From Rhodobacterales bacterium RIFCSPHIGHO2_02_FULL_62_130 (GTDB taxonomy: Bacteria; Pseudomonadota; Alphaproteobacteria; Rhodobacterales; Rhodobacteraceae), in NCBI GenBank assembly GCA_001828855.1, contig MHZT01000006.1, positions 124,001 through 188,000 of the forward strand: a DNA stretch of 64,000 nucleotides. Reading direction: 5' to 3'. The notes under the pieces are model-generated. The model was not told where the DNA came from. It was given only the letters and a program-made list of their open reading frames with translations, and made no database searches. Shown here in pieces: positions 41,962 through 50,091 of the stretch (positions are counted from its first letter, which is position 1; every line of letters begins with the position of its first letter). Position numbers and translations under genes: made by a program.

Positions 41962-42516
41962 TTACATGCCCAAAGCAGCTTTCACAGCCGCCACGGCGCC
42001 CGCCACCAAGGCCGGATCGGCAGCAGCCGCATCGACACCTGCGGTCAGCGTGGCCTTGGTTGCATCGTCAAGCGTCGATGCCGCGATCAGCGCATTCACC
42101 TTGGCCGCATCAAACGCAGCCGGGTCCAGAACAGCAGCGGCATCAGCCGCAGCGGTGGTGGCCGCCTCGGTGGTCGCAGCAGCAGCATCGGTCGCAGCCT
42201 CAGTGGTCGCAGCAGCGGCATCGGTTGCAGCTTCGGTCGTCGCGGCAGCCGCGTCGGTTGCAGCAGCGGCGGCAGCTTCTTCAGCGGCCTTGGCAGCAGC
42301 AGCGGCCGCCTCTTCTTCTGCAGCCTTGGCAGCAGCGGCAGCTTCCTCAGCGGCCTTGGCAGCGGCTTCCTCTGCGGCTTTGGCTTCCGCAGCGGCAGCA
42401 TCCGCAGCCGCCTGGGCTGCTGCAGCGGCTTCTTGCGCCGGCTTATAGCTGAACTGGTAATAACCACCGCCAGCGGCGAGGATCAGCACAAGGCCAATGA
42501 TGACGTTCTTGTTCAT
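41962..42516 (-). CDS. Ala-rich single-span membrane protein with 11-residue repeats
   Basis: This 184-residue protein begins MNKNVIIGLVLILAAGGGYY (a membrane anchor or uncleaved signal) and continues with a helix of almost only Ala, Glu and Lys (about residues 25-85). Three tandem copies of an 11-residue unit, ATDAAAATTEA, follow (about 88-122), then a small terminal domain (about 130-184) with VLDPAAFDAAKVNALIAAS and an alternation of Ala and Val. I chose the ATG at 42516 because the GGAGAT site lies at the right distance; the ATG two codons upstream is too close. The function is unknown. The extended helix could span the periplasm. Confidence 0.75.
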   Translation of the reverse strand: MNKNVIIGLVLILAAGGGYYQFSYKPAQEAAAAAQAAADAAAAEAKAAEEAAAKAAEEAAAAAKAAEEEAAAAAAKAAEEAAAAAATDAAAATTEAATDAAAATTEAATDAAAATTEAATTAAADAAAVLDPAAFDAAKVNALIAASTLDDATKATLTAGVDAAAADPALVAGAVAAVKAALGM

Positions 42517-42702
42517 CTGCATATCTCCATTGCCCGATAACGGGTTGATTGCCCGCAATCTATGACAGAAAACAGCGCGATTGAAAAGACCGCGCCGCGT
42601 CGCAGCACATTCCGTCTTGCCAAGGCACGTAAAAGCGGTTGAAGCGGCCCGCTCACAGGTCTATCTTGCGCGCGCTGATCAACCATTTGAAGGACCACCA
42701 CC

Positions 42703-43242
42703 ATAGCCCGCAGACCTCACAACGCCCCGCCGCAACGCGAAACCGGCCCGCGCATCAATGATCGCATTCGGTCCCCGGAAATTCGTCTGATTGGTGCGGA
42801 TGGGGAAAACGTCGGCGTCGTGACGCCCGCACGCGCCATGGCCATGGCCGAAGAGGCTGGGCTGGATCTGGTCGAGATTTCTCCGAACGCCGAGCCGCCC
42901 GTTTGCAAGATCATGGACTTCGGCAAGTTCAAGTATGAGACGCAAAAGCGCGAGGCCGAGGCCCGCAAAAAGCAGCACATCATCGAGATCAAGGAAATCA
43001 AGTTCCGCCCCGGAACCGATACCCATGACTATGATGTGAAGATGCGCTCGGTGCTGAAGTTCCTTGACGAAGGCGACAAGGTGAAAGTCACCCTGCGCTT
43101 CCGGGGCCGCGAAATGGCGCACCAGCAGCTTGGTCTGGAATTGCTGAACCGCGTCGCCGCCGATGTGGCCGAGGCTGGAAAGATCGAATCCATGCCGAAA
43201 CTCGAAGGTCGCCAGATGGTGATGATGGTCTCGCCGAAATAA
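42703..43242 (+). CDS. infC: Translation initiation factor IF-3, ATA start codon
   Basis: This 179-residue protein begins (M)[19 protein letters not shown]. An N-terminal domain follows to about residue 85 ([20 protein letters not shown]), then a basic linker helix and a C-terminal domain ending [14 protein letters not shown]-3 keeps 30S subunits free and checks start codons. The conserved N terminus can only start at ATA (42703): an in-frame TGA lies 15 bp upstream (42688) and no ATG, GTG or TTG occurs before 42820. AAGGA sits 8 bp ahead. A poor start codon is the known basis of infC autoregulation in E. coli (ATT there). Confidence 0.93.
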   Translation: MARRPHNAPPQRETGPRINDRIRSPEIRLIGADGENVGVVTPARAMAMAEEAGLDLVEISPNAEPPVCKIMDFGKFKYETQKREAEARKKQHIIEIKEIKFRPGTDTHDYDVKMRSVLKFLDEGDKVKVTLRFRGREMAHQQLGLELLNRVAADVAEAGKIESMPKLEGRQMVMMVSPK

Positions 43243-43268
43243 CGGCGCGGTTTTCTTGCTGAAAAATC

Positions 43269-43290
43269 GGGGCCGCAAGGCCCCTTTTTT
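43269..43290 (+). terminator. Intrinsic terminator of infC
   Basis: GGGGCC-gcaa-GGCCCC is followed by six T. This is a textbook rho-independent terminator 27 bp after the infC stop. The rpmI and rplT genes that often follow infC are therefore not co-transcribed here. Confidence 0.92.
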
Positions 43291-43367
43291 ATGGCCTGTC
43301 CTATCGCAATAGACAGACACCCCGCGCTCCGCTACGCCTTGGCTTGCCGCAGCAACCGATACGCGCC

Positions 43368-43955
43368 ATGCCCGCATCAGACCCCAGACTCGACGCCTTC
43401 TTCGCCGAAAACCAGCCGTGGCAGGCCGAACTTTCGGCCCTGCGTGCGCTTTTGCTGGCCGCAGGTCTGGCCGAGGTCTTCAAATGGCGCGGCCCCTGCT
43501 ACACCCATCTGGGCGGCAATGTCGCCACGCTCTGGGGCTTCAAGGAGGCCTGCGTGATCGGCTTTTTCAAAGGCGCGCTGCTGGCTGATCCCGAAGGGAT
43601 GCTGATGCCACCCGGACCGAATTCCCGCGCCGTGCGGATGGCGAAATTCACCTCGCTTGCCGCGATCAGCGCCGCAACACCCGCGCTGCAAACCACGATT
43701 CAGGCCGCGATTGCCGTCGAAGCGGCAGGCCTGAAAATCGTTTTCAGTAAAGATGATCTGGCCTATCCCGACGAACTTGTCACCGCCCTCGACGAAGACC
43801 CCGATCTGGCGCTGGCCTTCGACGCGCTCACCCCCGGACGCAGACGCGGCTACCTGTTGCATTTCGCCCAAGCCAAACACTCCGCCACCCGCACCGCCCG
43901 TATCGCCAAATACCGGCCCGCCATTCTGGACGGCAAAGGCATGAACGACCGCTAA
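43368..43955 (+). CDS. YdeI/DUF1801-type protein
   Basis: This 195-residue protein begins MPASDPRLDAFF. It has the core FKWRGPCYTHLGGNVATLWGFKEACVIGFFKGALL (two motif pieces, about residues 33-67), then a C-terminal helical segment with SKDDLAYPDELVTALDEDPDL and a YdeI-type end, GRRRGYLLHFAQAKHSATRTARI (about 155-178). This DUF1801/OmdA fold occurs in many soil bacteria, with links to stress tolerance but no clear biochemistry. An ATG eight codons upstream is possible. It stands alone. Confidence 0.85.
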   Translation: MPASDPRLDAFFAENQPWQAELSALRALLLAAGLAEVFKWRGPCYTHLGGNVATLWGFKEACVIGFFKGALLADPEGMLMPPGPNSRAVRMAKFTSLAAISAATPALQTTIQAAIAVEAAGLKIVFSKDDLAYPDELVTALDEDPDLALAFDALTPGRRRGYLLHFAQAKHSATRTARIAKYRPAILDGKGMNDR

Positions 43956-44259
43956 GTCAGCCCCCTGTCGCGGGCGCGCCACCCGCTTCGCCCCGATACC
44001 CGACAAGGCAGGCCCGCGCCCTGAACCCAGTGCAATCCGAACACGACAAGCCCTCCGCCGCGGCCACCCATACCCCGACAATTTGATTAAAATTGTCATC
44101 CTCTCTGCCCAAATATCCCACGGGGGGCGCGGCCTTGGCCGCGTGGGGGTGTGAAACCCCCATCCACCGCCCGCCCCGCAAAACCCTAACAAATCCTTAA
44201 AATCTCCCATCAACACATTGATATAAAACATATAAAAATTGTCCCGAACCGGGACCGCC
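43956..44259. other. 304-bp AT-rich intergenic region with palindromes
   Basis: No gene is seen here. It contains a perfect inverted repeat GACAATTT-gatta-AAATTGTC (44078-44098), an AAATATCCC-type repeat unit (44104-44165, with GGGGGTGTGAAACCCCC) and an unusually AT-rich segment (44190-44240). At the right end is the terminator of the minus-strand molybdopterin-binding gene. Confidence 0.6.
44231..44255 (-). terminator. Intrinsic terminator of the molybdopterin-binding protein gene
   Basis: On the minus strand GTCCCG-gtt-CGGGAC (44255-44241) is followed by AATTTTTATA. It lies just after the stop at 44260 and ends the xdhC-linked unit. Confidence 0.88.
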
Positions 44260-45261
44260 CTATTTCGGCTCCCGCAACTGTGGCCGGGTGGGGATTTCCT
44301 TCAACAATCCCCCCACCCCCATCGCCGCAATATCCGCCCCCGAAACCGCAATCCCGCAGGCCAGCCGCTCCAGCACCCAGTCCGCCCCGTTCAGCGCGGG
44401 CGAGCGCGCACAGCCCGGCAGCCCCACCACCGCCCGACCGGCCAGCGATCCCAGAAACAGCAGATTGCCCGGATCGACGGGCATGCCGAAGCGCTCCACC
44501 ACCCCGCCCGCCCGCCGCAGCGCCTCGGGGGCGGTGTCGTGCAGGTCCGAGGTGGCCGATCCGGTCAGGATCAACACCATATCCCCCCCCGCCCGCCCCA
44601 GCGCCGCCGCGATGGCCGAGATCCGGTGCGGCACCACCTCTACCCCCGTCAGTCGCATCCCCAAGGCTTGCAGGCGCGCCTCGACCGCCCGCCGACCCTT
44701 GGCTGTCAGCTTGTCCTCCTGCCCCGCCACCTCGGTCAGCACCAGCGACGCGGTCCGCATCCCCACAGGCCGCACCCGAACCGCCGCCCGCGCCGCCGCA
44801 CAGGCCTGCTGCAACGCGCGCACCTCCACGCCATAGGCGATGATCTTGACCGTGCCGACCAAAGTTCCAGCCTGCACCCGCATCAAGGGCGGCAGCGTGG
44901 CCAGCGTGATCGACGGGTCAATCAGGTTCAGCGCCAGCACCGCGCCTGCATCCACCTCGACCACCCCCGCGCCGGTGGCGTTCAGATTGACGCGGCCCGT
45001 GAACGCCTCGGTCACCCGAAGCCCCTGCCCCAGCGGGTCCGGCACCAAAGCCGCTGCCAGCGCCGAAGCCGCCTCATCTTCGGCCACGTCGCCCGCGTCC
45101 AGCCTTGCGGCGACCACATGGTCCACCCCCTCGGCCCGCAGCAGCGCAATCTCGGCGGCCCCCAGAATGATCCCCTTGCGAAGCCGTCCTTGCGTCAGGG
45201 ACACCGAATGGGCCAGCACCACGCCCAAAGCCTGATCCAGCGGCACCGGCCCAAAGCGCAT
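44260..45261 (-). CDS. Molybdopterin-binding protein (MoeA/MogA-like fold)
   Basis: This 333-residue protein begins MRFGPVPLDQALGVVLAHS, the usual entry of MoeA-like proteins. It carries a molybdopterin-binding domain with VLILTGSATSDLHDTAPEAL (about residues 224-243), a GGDMVLI turn before it, and LGSLAGRAVVGLPGCARSPA (about 280-299). It should bind molybdopterin or its adenylate during cofactor tailoring. The ATG shares its A with the TGA of the XdhC gene, so the two are coupled. The long in-frame extension inside xdhC is not coding. No molybdoenzyme subunit gene is in the window. Confidence 0.88.
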   Translation of the reverse strand: MRFGPVPLDQALGVVLAHSVSLTQGRLRKGIILGAAEIALLRAEGVDHVVAARLDAGDVAEDEAASALAAALVPDPLGQGLRVTEAFTGRVNLNATGAGVVEVDAGAVLALNLIDPSITLATLPPLMRVQAGTLVGTVKIIAYGVEVRALQQACAAARAAVRVRPVGMRTASLVLTEVAGQEDKLTAKGRRAVEARLQALGMRLTGVEVVPHRISAIAAALGRAGGDMVLILTGSATSDLHDTAPEALRRAGGVVERFGMPVDPGNLLFLGSLAGRAVVGLPGCARSPALNGADWVLERLACGIAVSGADIAAMGVGGLLKEIPTRPQLREPK

Positions 45262-46241
45262 CAGGCCTGCCTCAGCACAGAGGTGATCTGGGCCAGCACC
45301 GAAATAGCAATCTCGGCAGGGGTCTTGGCGCCGATGTCCAGTCCGACGGGGGCATGGATGCGGGCAATCTCGGCCTCGGAGAACCCCGCCCCGGTCAGTC
45401 GCGCCACCCGCGCGGCATGGGTCTTTTTCGACCCCAGACAACCCAGATAGAAGGCATCCGACCGCAGTGCAAAGCGGATCGCGGGATCGTCCAGCTTGGG
45501 ATCATGGGTCAGCGTGACAATCGCGCTACGGCTGTCGGGAGCAAGGGCGGCCAAAGCCTCGTCCGGCCAGTCGTCCAGAATCACCTCGCCGGGAAAGCGC
45601 TCGGCGGCGCCAAAGGTTTCGCGCGGGTCGATCAGCGTCGGGTCATAGCCTGCCAGCCGCGCCATCGCCAGCAAGGGCTGCGCGATATGCACCGCCCCCA
45701 CCACGATCAGCCGCAAGGGCGGGTTATGCGGCGCGATGAAGCGCCCGTCGGCCTCGACCCCCGCCTTGTCCGAGCGCAACCGCGCATCCACCGCCGTATC
45801 ACGGCCCATCGAAACCAGACCGCGCGACCAGTCCGACAGATTGACCGTATAGGCCACCGCGCGCCGTGCCGCCCGCATCGCCACAAGTGCCTCCAGCAGA
45901 TCGGCAGGCAGACTTGGTCCCATCTCGGCCACGGGTTCAACCAGCACCTTGATCGTGCCACCGCAGGCCAGCCCGACCGAAAACGCGGTCTCATCCGAGA
46001 CGCCAAAGGTCAGCAGGCGCGGCACCCCATCGGCCAGTGCCTCAAGCGCCTCGGTCACCACAGCGCCTTCGACACAGCCGCCCGAGACCGACCCCATAAT
46101 ATCTCCCGCCCCCGAGATCGCCAGTTGGCTTCCCGGTTGTCGCGGCGCGGAGCCCCATGTCTCCACCACCGTGGCAAGAGCCGCCCCACGGCCTTGGCGG
46201 TGCCAGTCAAGCGCGGTTTCAGGGATCAGATCATGGGTCAT
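45261..46241 (-). CDS. xdhC: XdhC/CoxI-family protein
   Basis: This 326-residue protein has the N-terminal XdhC domain with VVETWGSAPRQPGSQLAIS (about residues 25-43) and GSVSGGCVEGAVV (about 51-63, with the conserved Cys). A C-terminal Rossmann-like domain follows (LRLIVVGAVHIAQPLLAMAR, about 178-197), ending LDIGAKTPAEIAISVLAQI. XdhC binds molybdenum cofactor and supports its sulfuration for xanthine dehydrogenase and CO dehydrogenase-type enzymes. It heads a two-gene unit with the molybdopterin-binding protein. Confidence 0.92.
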   Translation of the reverse strand: MTHDLIPETALDWHRQGRGAALATVVETWGSAPRQPGSQLAISGAGDIMGSVSGGCVEGAVVTEALEALADGVPRLLTFGVSDETAFSVGLACGGTIKVLVEPVAEMGPSLPADLLEALVAMRAARRAVAYTVNLSDWSRGLVSMGRDTAVDARLRSDKAGVEADGRFIAPHNPPLRLIVVGAVHIAQPLLAMARLAGYDPTLIDPRETFGAAERFPGEVILDDWPDEALAALAPDSRSAIVTLTHDPKLDDPAIRFALRSDAFYLGCLGSKKTHAARVARLTGAGFSEAEIARIHAPVGLDIGAKTPAEIAISVLAQITSVLRQA

Positions 46242-46309
46242 GGCGGGCCTCCTGCACGCGACTATGCGTCAGCCCATCATGCCACGCCATTGCCAAAAGG
46301 TGGCAAACA

Positions 46310-46346
46310 GAAACGCCAAAGGCCCCAAGGTTTCCCTTGGGGCCTT
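46310..46346 (-). terminator. Intrinsic terminator of the OmpA-family gene
   Basis: A perfect 12-bp stem, AAGGCCCCAAGG and CCTTGGGGCCTT with a four-base loop (46319-46346), is followed on the minus strand by TGGCGTTT. It lies 20 bp after the stop of the OmpA-family gene. Confidence 0.82.
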
Positions 46347-46365
46347 CGCCTGCATCACGCGATGC

Positions 46366-48702
46366 TTATTTCGAGGTTTTCAGCAACGGCGTGATGATCC
46401 GCACTGCAACGCGGCGGTTGCGCTTTTCGTCCCCGTCGGTGTCGATCCGCAATTCGCTTTCGCCATAGCCCTGGATCACCATGTTTTCCGGCGGGATGTC
46501 GAAATACTCGGTCAGCGCCAGCGCCACGGATTCCGCACGGCGGTCCGACAGGGCAAGGTTCATCGCGGCTTTGCCGACGGCATCGGTATGGCCCTCGATC
46601 AGGAACATCTCGGCGGGGTTCTCGTCGATCATCTCCTGCATCAGGCTGCCCAGATCGGCCAGATCTTCGGCCTCATCGGCTTGGATCGCGGAAGAGCCGC
46701 TGTCAAAGGTGATCGCATCCACGTCGATGGTGGCTGCCAGCGCGCGCACTTCGGCAATCTCGCGGATCTGGCGCAGGCTGAACTTGCGGCCAATCTTTTC
46801 GATATCCTTGGCCGCCAGCGCCGCCTTCAGGTCCGCATCATCGTCTTCGGTCGAGATCACGACCTTGTTCTTGCGCGGTTTCGGCAGGTCTTCGATATAA
46901 ACCACTTCCTCGGGTTCCAGATCGTCGATCAGCACCAGTTCGCGGCCCAACTCGTCATACTGCGCACGGCGCAGCACGCGTCCCGTGGCATCGCGGATGG
47001 TCACGATCTGGGTGCCGTCACGGCGCTCGACGATGGTGCGGGTGGACCCATCGCGGAAGGTTTCGGTCCGAACGGTCGATCCGGGCTGGCGGATGACGGT
47101 GTCATCGTCCTTGTAGACCTGATAGGTGCCATCGGGATTCAGCACGACCACGCGATCCCCGGTGTTCGAGACTACGCGACGGTCACGCTTGTCGCGCTCG
47201 TTGTCGATGTCGTTGATGATGGTGCCGACCACCAGCGCGCCCAGCGCAATCAGTCCCACCTTTTCAAGATCGGAGAGGCCGGATTTCTTGCCGTCACCGA
47301 CAGCCCGCGGAGCAGCCGCAAATTCCTGCGACGAGGTGCGGGTGGTTTCTTCGGTCAATACCTCGGTCACGCTGCCAATCGCACCCGCTGCAGGGGCAAT
47401 ATCTTGCAGGGCCACAGCTTCGCCTTCGGTTTGCGGAGTTTCGGCCAAGGCGGCGGCCGCTTCGATTGCCGTCGGATCAATCTGGTCCGGCTCGGTCAGA
47501 AGCTCGGACAGGCTTTCGACTTCGGCCTCGGAGACAACGGGGACATCGATCGGCGCAACATCGTCAGCCACGACCGGCTCGGCGGTTCGCAGACCGGCCG
47601 CAGGATCTGCCAAGGTGCCGTCTTCCTCGACTTTCAACTCGGCCTCGGCCTCGGCCAAAGCCTGCGCGGCGGCCTCATCTTCTACCTGTGCAGCGTCAGC
47701 CTCTGCCTGTGCAGCAGCATCAGCCTCTGCCTGTGCAGCAGCATCAACCTCTGCCTGCGCGGCAGCATCAACCTCTGCCTGCGCGGCAGCGTCAGCCTCT
47801 GCCTGTGCAGCAGCGTCAGCCTCTGCCTGTGCAGCGGCGTCATCTTCTGCCTGTGCGGCAGCCTCTGCCTCTGCCTGCGCGGCAGCATCAGCCTCTGCCT
47901 GTGCGGCAGCATCAGCCTCTGCCTGTGCAGCAGCATCAGCCTCTGCCTGTGCAGCAGCCTCAGCCTCTGCCTGTGCAGCAGCTTCGGCCTCTGCCTGTGC
48001 AGCGGCGTCAGCCTCTGCCTGTACAGCAGCATCAGCCTCTGCCTGTGCAGCGGCGTCAGCCTCTGCCTGTGCAGCGGCGTCAGCCTCTGCCTGTACAGCA
48101 GCATCAGCTTCTGCCTGTGCGGCAGCTTCGGCTTCTGCCTGTGCAGCAGCTTCGGCTTCTGCCTGTGCAGCAGCTTCGGCTTCTGCCTGTGCGGCAGCGT
48201 CAGCTTCTGCCTGTGCAGCAGCTTCAGCCTCTGCCTGTGCGGCGGCCTCAGCCTCTGCCTGTGCGGCGGCCTCAGCCTCTGCCTGTGCGGCAGCGTCAGC
48301 TTCTGCCTGTGCAGCAGCTTCAGCCTCTGCCTGTGCGGCGGCCTCAGCCTCTGCCTGTGCAGCAGCCTCGGCCTCTGCCTGTGCAGCAGCCTCGGCCTCT
48401 GCCTGTGCAGCAGCCTCGGCCTCTGCCTGTGCAGCGGCGTCAGCCTCTGCCTGTGCGGCAGCTTCGGCTTCTGCCTGCGCGGCAGCCTCGGCCTCGGCGG
48501 CGATTGCGGCTTCGATGGCCATCGCGGCGTCTATGTAATCACCGGGATTGCATTCCGCGCCTTCGCTGGGGGCACACAGCACAGACCCGTCTGCAGCCAC
48601 CACATAACCGTCGGCGGTCAGGGTCTGCGCCATCAGGGGCCATGGCTGCACGTTGAATACGGCAAGCGACAAGGCGGTGGTCGAGCTTAACAGGCGTTTC
48701 AT
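46366..48702 (-). CDS. OmpA-family outer-membrane protein with long octapeptide repeat tract
   Basis: This 778-residue protein has a signal peptide (LSSTTALSLAVFNVQPWPLMAQ, cleaved near residue 26, shown as two parts) and a short region with CAPSEGAECNPGDYID. About 33 tandem octapeptides of the type AQAEAEAA follow (about 67-340), then a linker with one hydrophobic segment (VGLIALGALVVGTI, near 476), and a C-terminal OmpA peptidoglycan-binding domain (IEGHTDAVGKAAMNLALSDR...GYGESEL, about 690-765). It should link the outer membrane or periplasm to peptidoglycan. The repeat is a likely site of length change. It is a single gene with its own terminator. Confidence 0.9.
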   Translation of the reverse strand: MKRLLSSTTALSLAVFNVQPWPLMAQTLTADGYVVAADGSVLCAPSEGAECNPGDYIDAAMAIEAAIAAEAEAAAQAEAEAAAQAEADAAAQAEAEAAAQAEAEAAAQAEAEAAAQAEAEAAAQAEAEAAAQAEADAAAQAEAEAAAQAEAEAAAQAEAEAAAQAEADAAAQAEAEAAAQAEAEAAAQAEAEAAAQAEADAAVQAEADAAAQAEADAAAQAEADAAVQAEADAAAQAEAEAAAQAEAEAAAQAEADAAAQAEADAAAQAEADAAAQAEAEAAAQAEDDAAAQAEADAAAQAEADAAAQAEVDAAAQAEVDAAAQAEADAAAQAEADAAQVEDEAAAQALAEAEAELKVEEDGTLADPAAGLRTAEPVVADDVAPIDVPVVSEAEVESLSELLTEPDQIDPTAIEAAAALAETPQTEGEAVALQDIAPAAGAIGSVTEVLTEETTRTSSQEFAAAPRAVGDGKKSGLSDLEKVGLIALGALVVGTIINDIDNERDKRDRRVVSNTGDRVVVLNPDGTYQVYKDDDTVIRQPGSTVRTETFRDGSTRTIVERRDGTQIVTIRDATGRVLRRAQYDELGRELVLIDDLEPEEVVYIEDLPKPRKNKVVISTEDDDADLKAALAAKDIEKIGRKFSLRQIREIAEVRALAATIDVDAITFDSGSSAIQADEAEDLADLGSLMQEMIDENPAEMFLIEGHTDAVGKAAMNLALSDRRAESVALALTEYFDIPPENMVIQGYGESELRIDTDGDEKRNRRVAVRIITPLLKTSK
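47697..48500 (-). repeat. 24-bp tandem repeat tract, about 33 copies, coding
   Basis: Within the OmpA-family gene a 24-bp unit (on the plus strand GCCTCTGCCTGTGCAGCAGC plus four bases) repeats in tandem for about 800 bp. Units differ mainly at one codon (Ala-Asp, Ala-Glu or Val) and at synonymous sites. The tract also creates long open frames on the other strand, which are not genes. Confidence 0.95.
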
Positions 48703-48740
48703 AAGACTTCCTTTTCAAACTTGGGCGGCGATCAGCTGGT

Positions 48741-48763
48741 CTGCATCACACGGGATGATGCAG
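48741..48763. promoter_or_regulatory. Inverted repeat upstream of the OmpA-family gene
   Basis: A perfect CTGCATCA...TGATGCAG repeat with a seven-base spacer lies 39 bp upstream of the OmpA-family start, in the 129-bp gap after the CoxE-like gene. It could be an operator or an mRNA hairpin. Confidence 0.5.
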
Positions 48764-48831
48764 CACTGATATGAGCAATGAACAGTGCCGCGATGTGATA
48801 TGCGATAGCAGCGCCGCAGATGCCCCGTCAA

Positions 48832-50091
48832 TCAGCAGGTCTTTGCCACGTTATCACCTAGCAAGCGCATCAGGCGCGACTTTTCGCCGCCATCGCGAGG
48901 GTCCGAGATCACGCGCGCCAATGTCTCCAGCGAGGTGATCGAGTGACCCGCGCGAAACGCGTGAACATGGGGCAACATGGCGCGGATGCCCGAGGCTTTC
49001 GGTGCGAATCCCTCCCAGCGCAGCAGCGGGTTCAGCCAGATCAGGCGGCGGCAGGACAGGCCCAGCCGTTCTGTCTCAAGGCCCAGCGCGCCGGCATCGT
49101 CACGGTCCAGCCCGTCGGTGATCAGCAGCACCACCGCCCCCTGCCCCAGCACACGGCGCGACCAGTCGCGGTTGAAATCGCGCAAACATGCCCCGATCCG
49201 CGTGCCACCCGACCAGTCCTGCGCCTCGGTCCCTGCAGCGGCAAGGGCTGCATCCACATCGCGGGTGCGCAGGTGCCGCGTGATATTGGTCAGCCGCGTG
49301 CCGAAGGTGAAGGCGTGAACCTTGGCCCAGCCTTGCCCGCGCCGGTTCGCCACCGCATGCACGAAATGCAGCGCAAGGCGCGAATATTGGCTCATGGACC
49401 CCGAAATATCGCACAGCACCACCAGATTGGGCCAGCGTTCCTTCGGAGATTTCAGTGCCAGATGCGTGATCTCGCCCCCCTGCCGCAGCGCCCCGCGCAA
49501 CGTGCGCGCAGCGTCAATGCGCGGCCCAGCGCCCGCCCCCATCCGCCGCGTGACCAAGGGCTTTACCGGCAGCGACATCCGCGCCAGCACACGGCGCGCC
49601 TCGGCCACTTCCTCGGCCGACATCTGCTCGAAATCCAGCGTTTTCAGCCGTTCCTCATGGCTCATGGTGGCCGAAGCGTCGATCTCGATCTGCACCTCTT
49701 CGTCCTTGGTCGAGGGCGGGAATTCCGGCGCGGGCATCTCGGCCCCATTCAGCAGCGCCTGTGCGGCGCGCTTTTCCGCAGGCATCGGCGCGCGGTCATC
49801 CTGCACCCCGCGGATCGAGGGGAAGAGCATCGACATCATATGTTCCAGATAGCGCGGATCGCGCCAGAACAGCCGGAACACCTGCTCGAACACCGCGCGT
49901 TCCTCGGGGCGGCTGATGAAACAGGCGGCAAGGACGTGGCGGAAATCGTCTTGCCCCGAAAACCCCGCCGCCATTACGGCGCGCACCGCATCCACCACCC
50001 GCGCAGGGCCGACCGGCAGACCCGCCACCCGCAAGGCCCGCGCGAAATGCGTCAGGTTATGCGTCAGCCTGCCTTCAACCTCATCAACCAC
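48832..50091 (-). CDS. VWA-domain protein, CoxE-type
   Basis: This 419-residue protein has an N-terminal helical region (LTHNLTHFARALRVAGLPVG, about residues 9-28) and a VWA domain with intact metal site NLVVLCDISGSMSQYSRLAL (D-x-S-x-S, about 221-240), plus Thr in FGTRLTNITRHL (about 264) and Asp in LLITDGLDRDD (about 317). CoxE proteins work with a MoxR/CoxD ATPase to insert the active-site metals of CO dehydrogenase-type molybdoenzymes. It is the last of three overlapping genes (AAA, metallo-beta-lactamase, VWA). Confidence 0.92.
   Translation of the reverse strand: MVDEVEGRLTHNLTHFARALRVAGLPVGPARVVDAVRAVMAAGFSGQDDFRHVLAACFISRPEERAVFEQVFRLFWRDPRYLEHMMSMLFPSIRGVQDDRAPMPAEKRAAQALLNGAEMPAPEFPPSTKDEEVQIEIDASATMSHEERLKTLDFEQMSAEEVAEARRVLARMSLPVKPLVTRRMGAGAGPRIDAARTLRGALRQGGEITHLALKSPKERWPNLVVLCDISGSMSQYSRLALHFVHAVANRRGQGWAKVHAFTFGTRLTNITRHLRTRDVDAALAAAGTEAQDWSGGTRIGACLRDFNRDWSRRVLGQGAVVLLITDGLDRDDAGALGLETERLGLSCRRLIWLNPLLRWEGFAPKASGIRAMLPHVHAFRAGHSITSLETLARVISDPRDGGEKSRLMRLLGDNVAKTC

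Noticed and set aside
42820-43242. infC start at GTG 42820
   Set aside because: This would remove about 39 conserved residues of the N-terminal domain. The ribosome site sits before ATA 42703 instead.
45262-45441. Longer start of the molybdopterin-binding protein inside xdhC
   Set aside because: The extra 60 residues are out-of-frame xdhC sequence rich in Cys and Arg. The overlap TGATG gives a natural coupled start at 45261.
45949-48690. Very long plus-strand open frames (913 and 470 codons) opposite the OmpA-family gene
   Set aside because: They arise because the 24-bp repeat lacks stops in several frames. Their products are monotone Ser-Leu-Cys or Ala-Ser-Ala-Cys strings, while the minus strand has a signal peptide and an OmpA domain.
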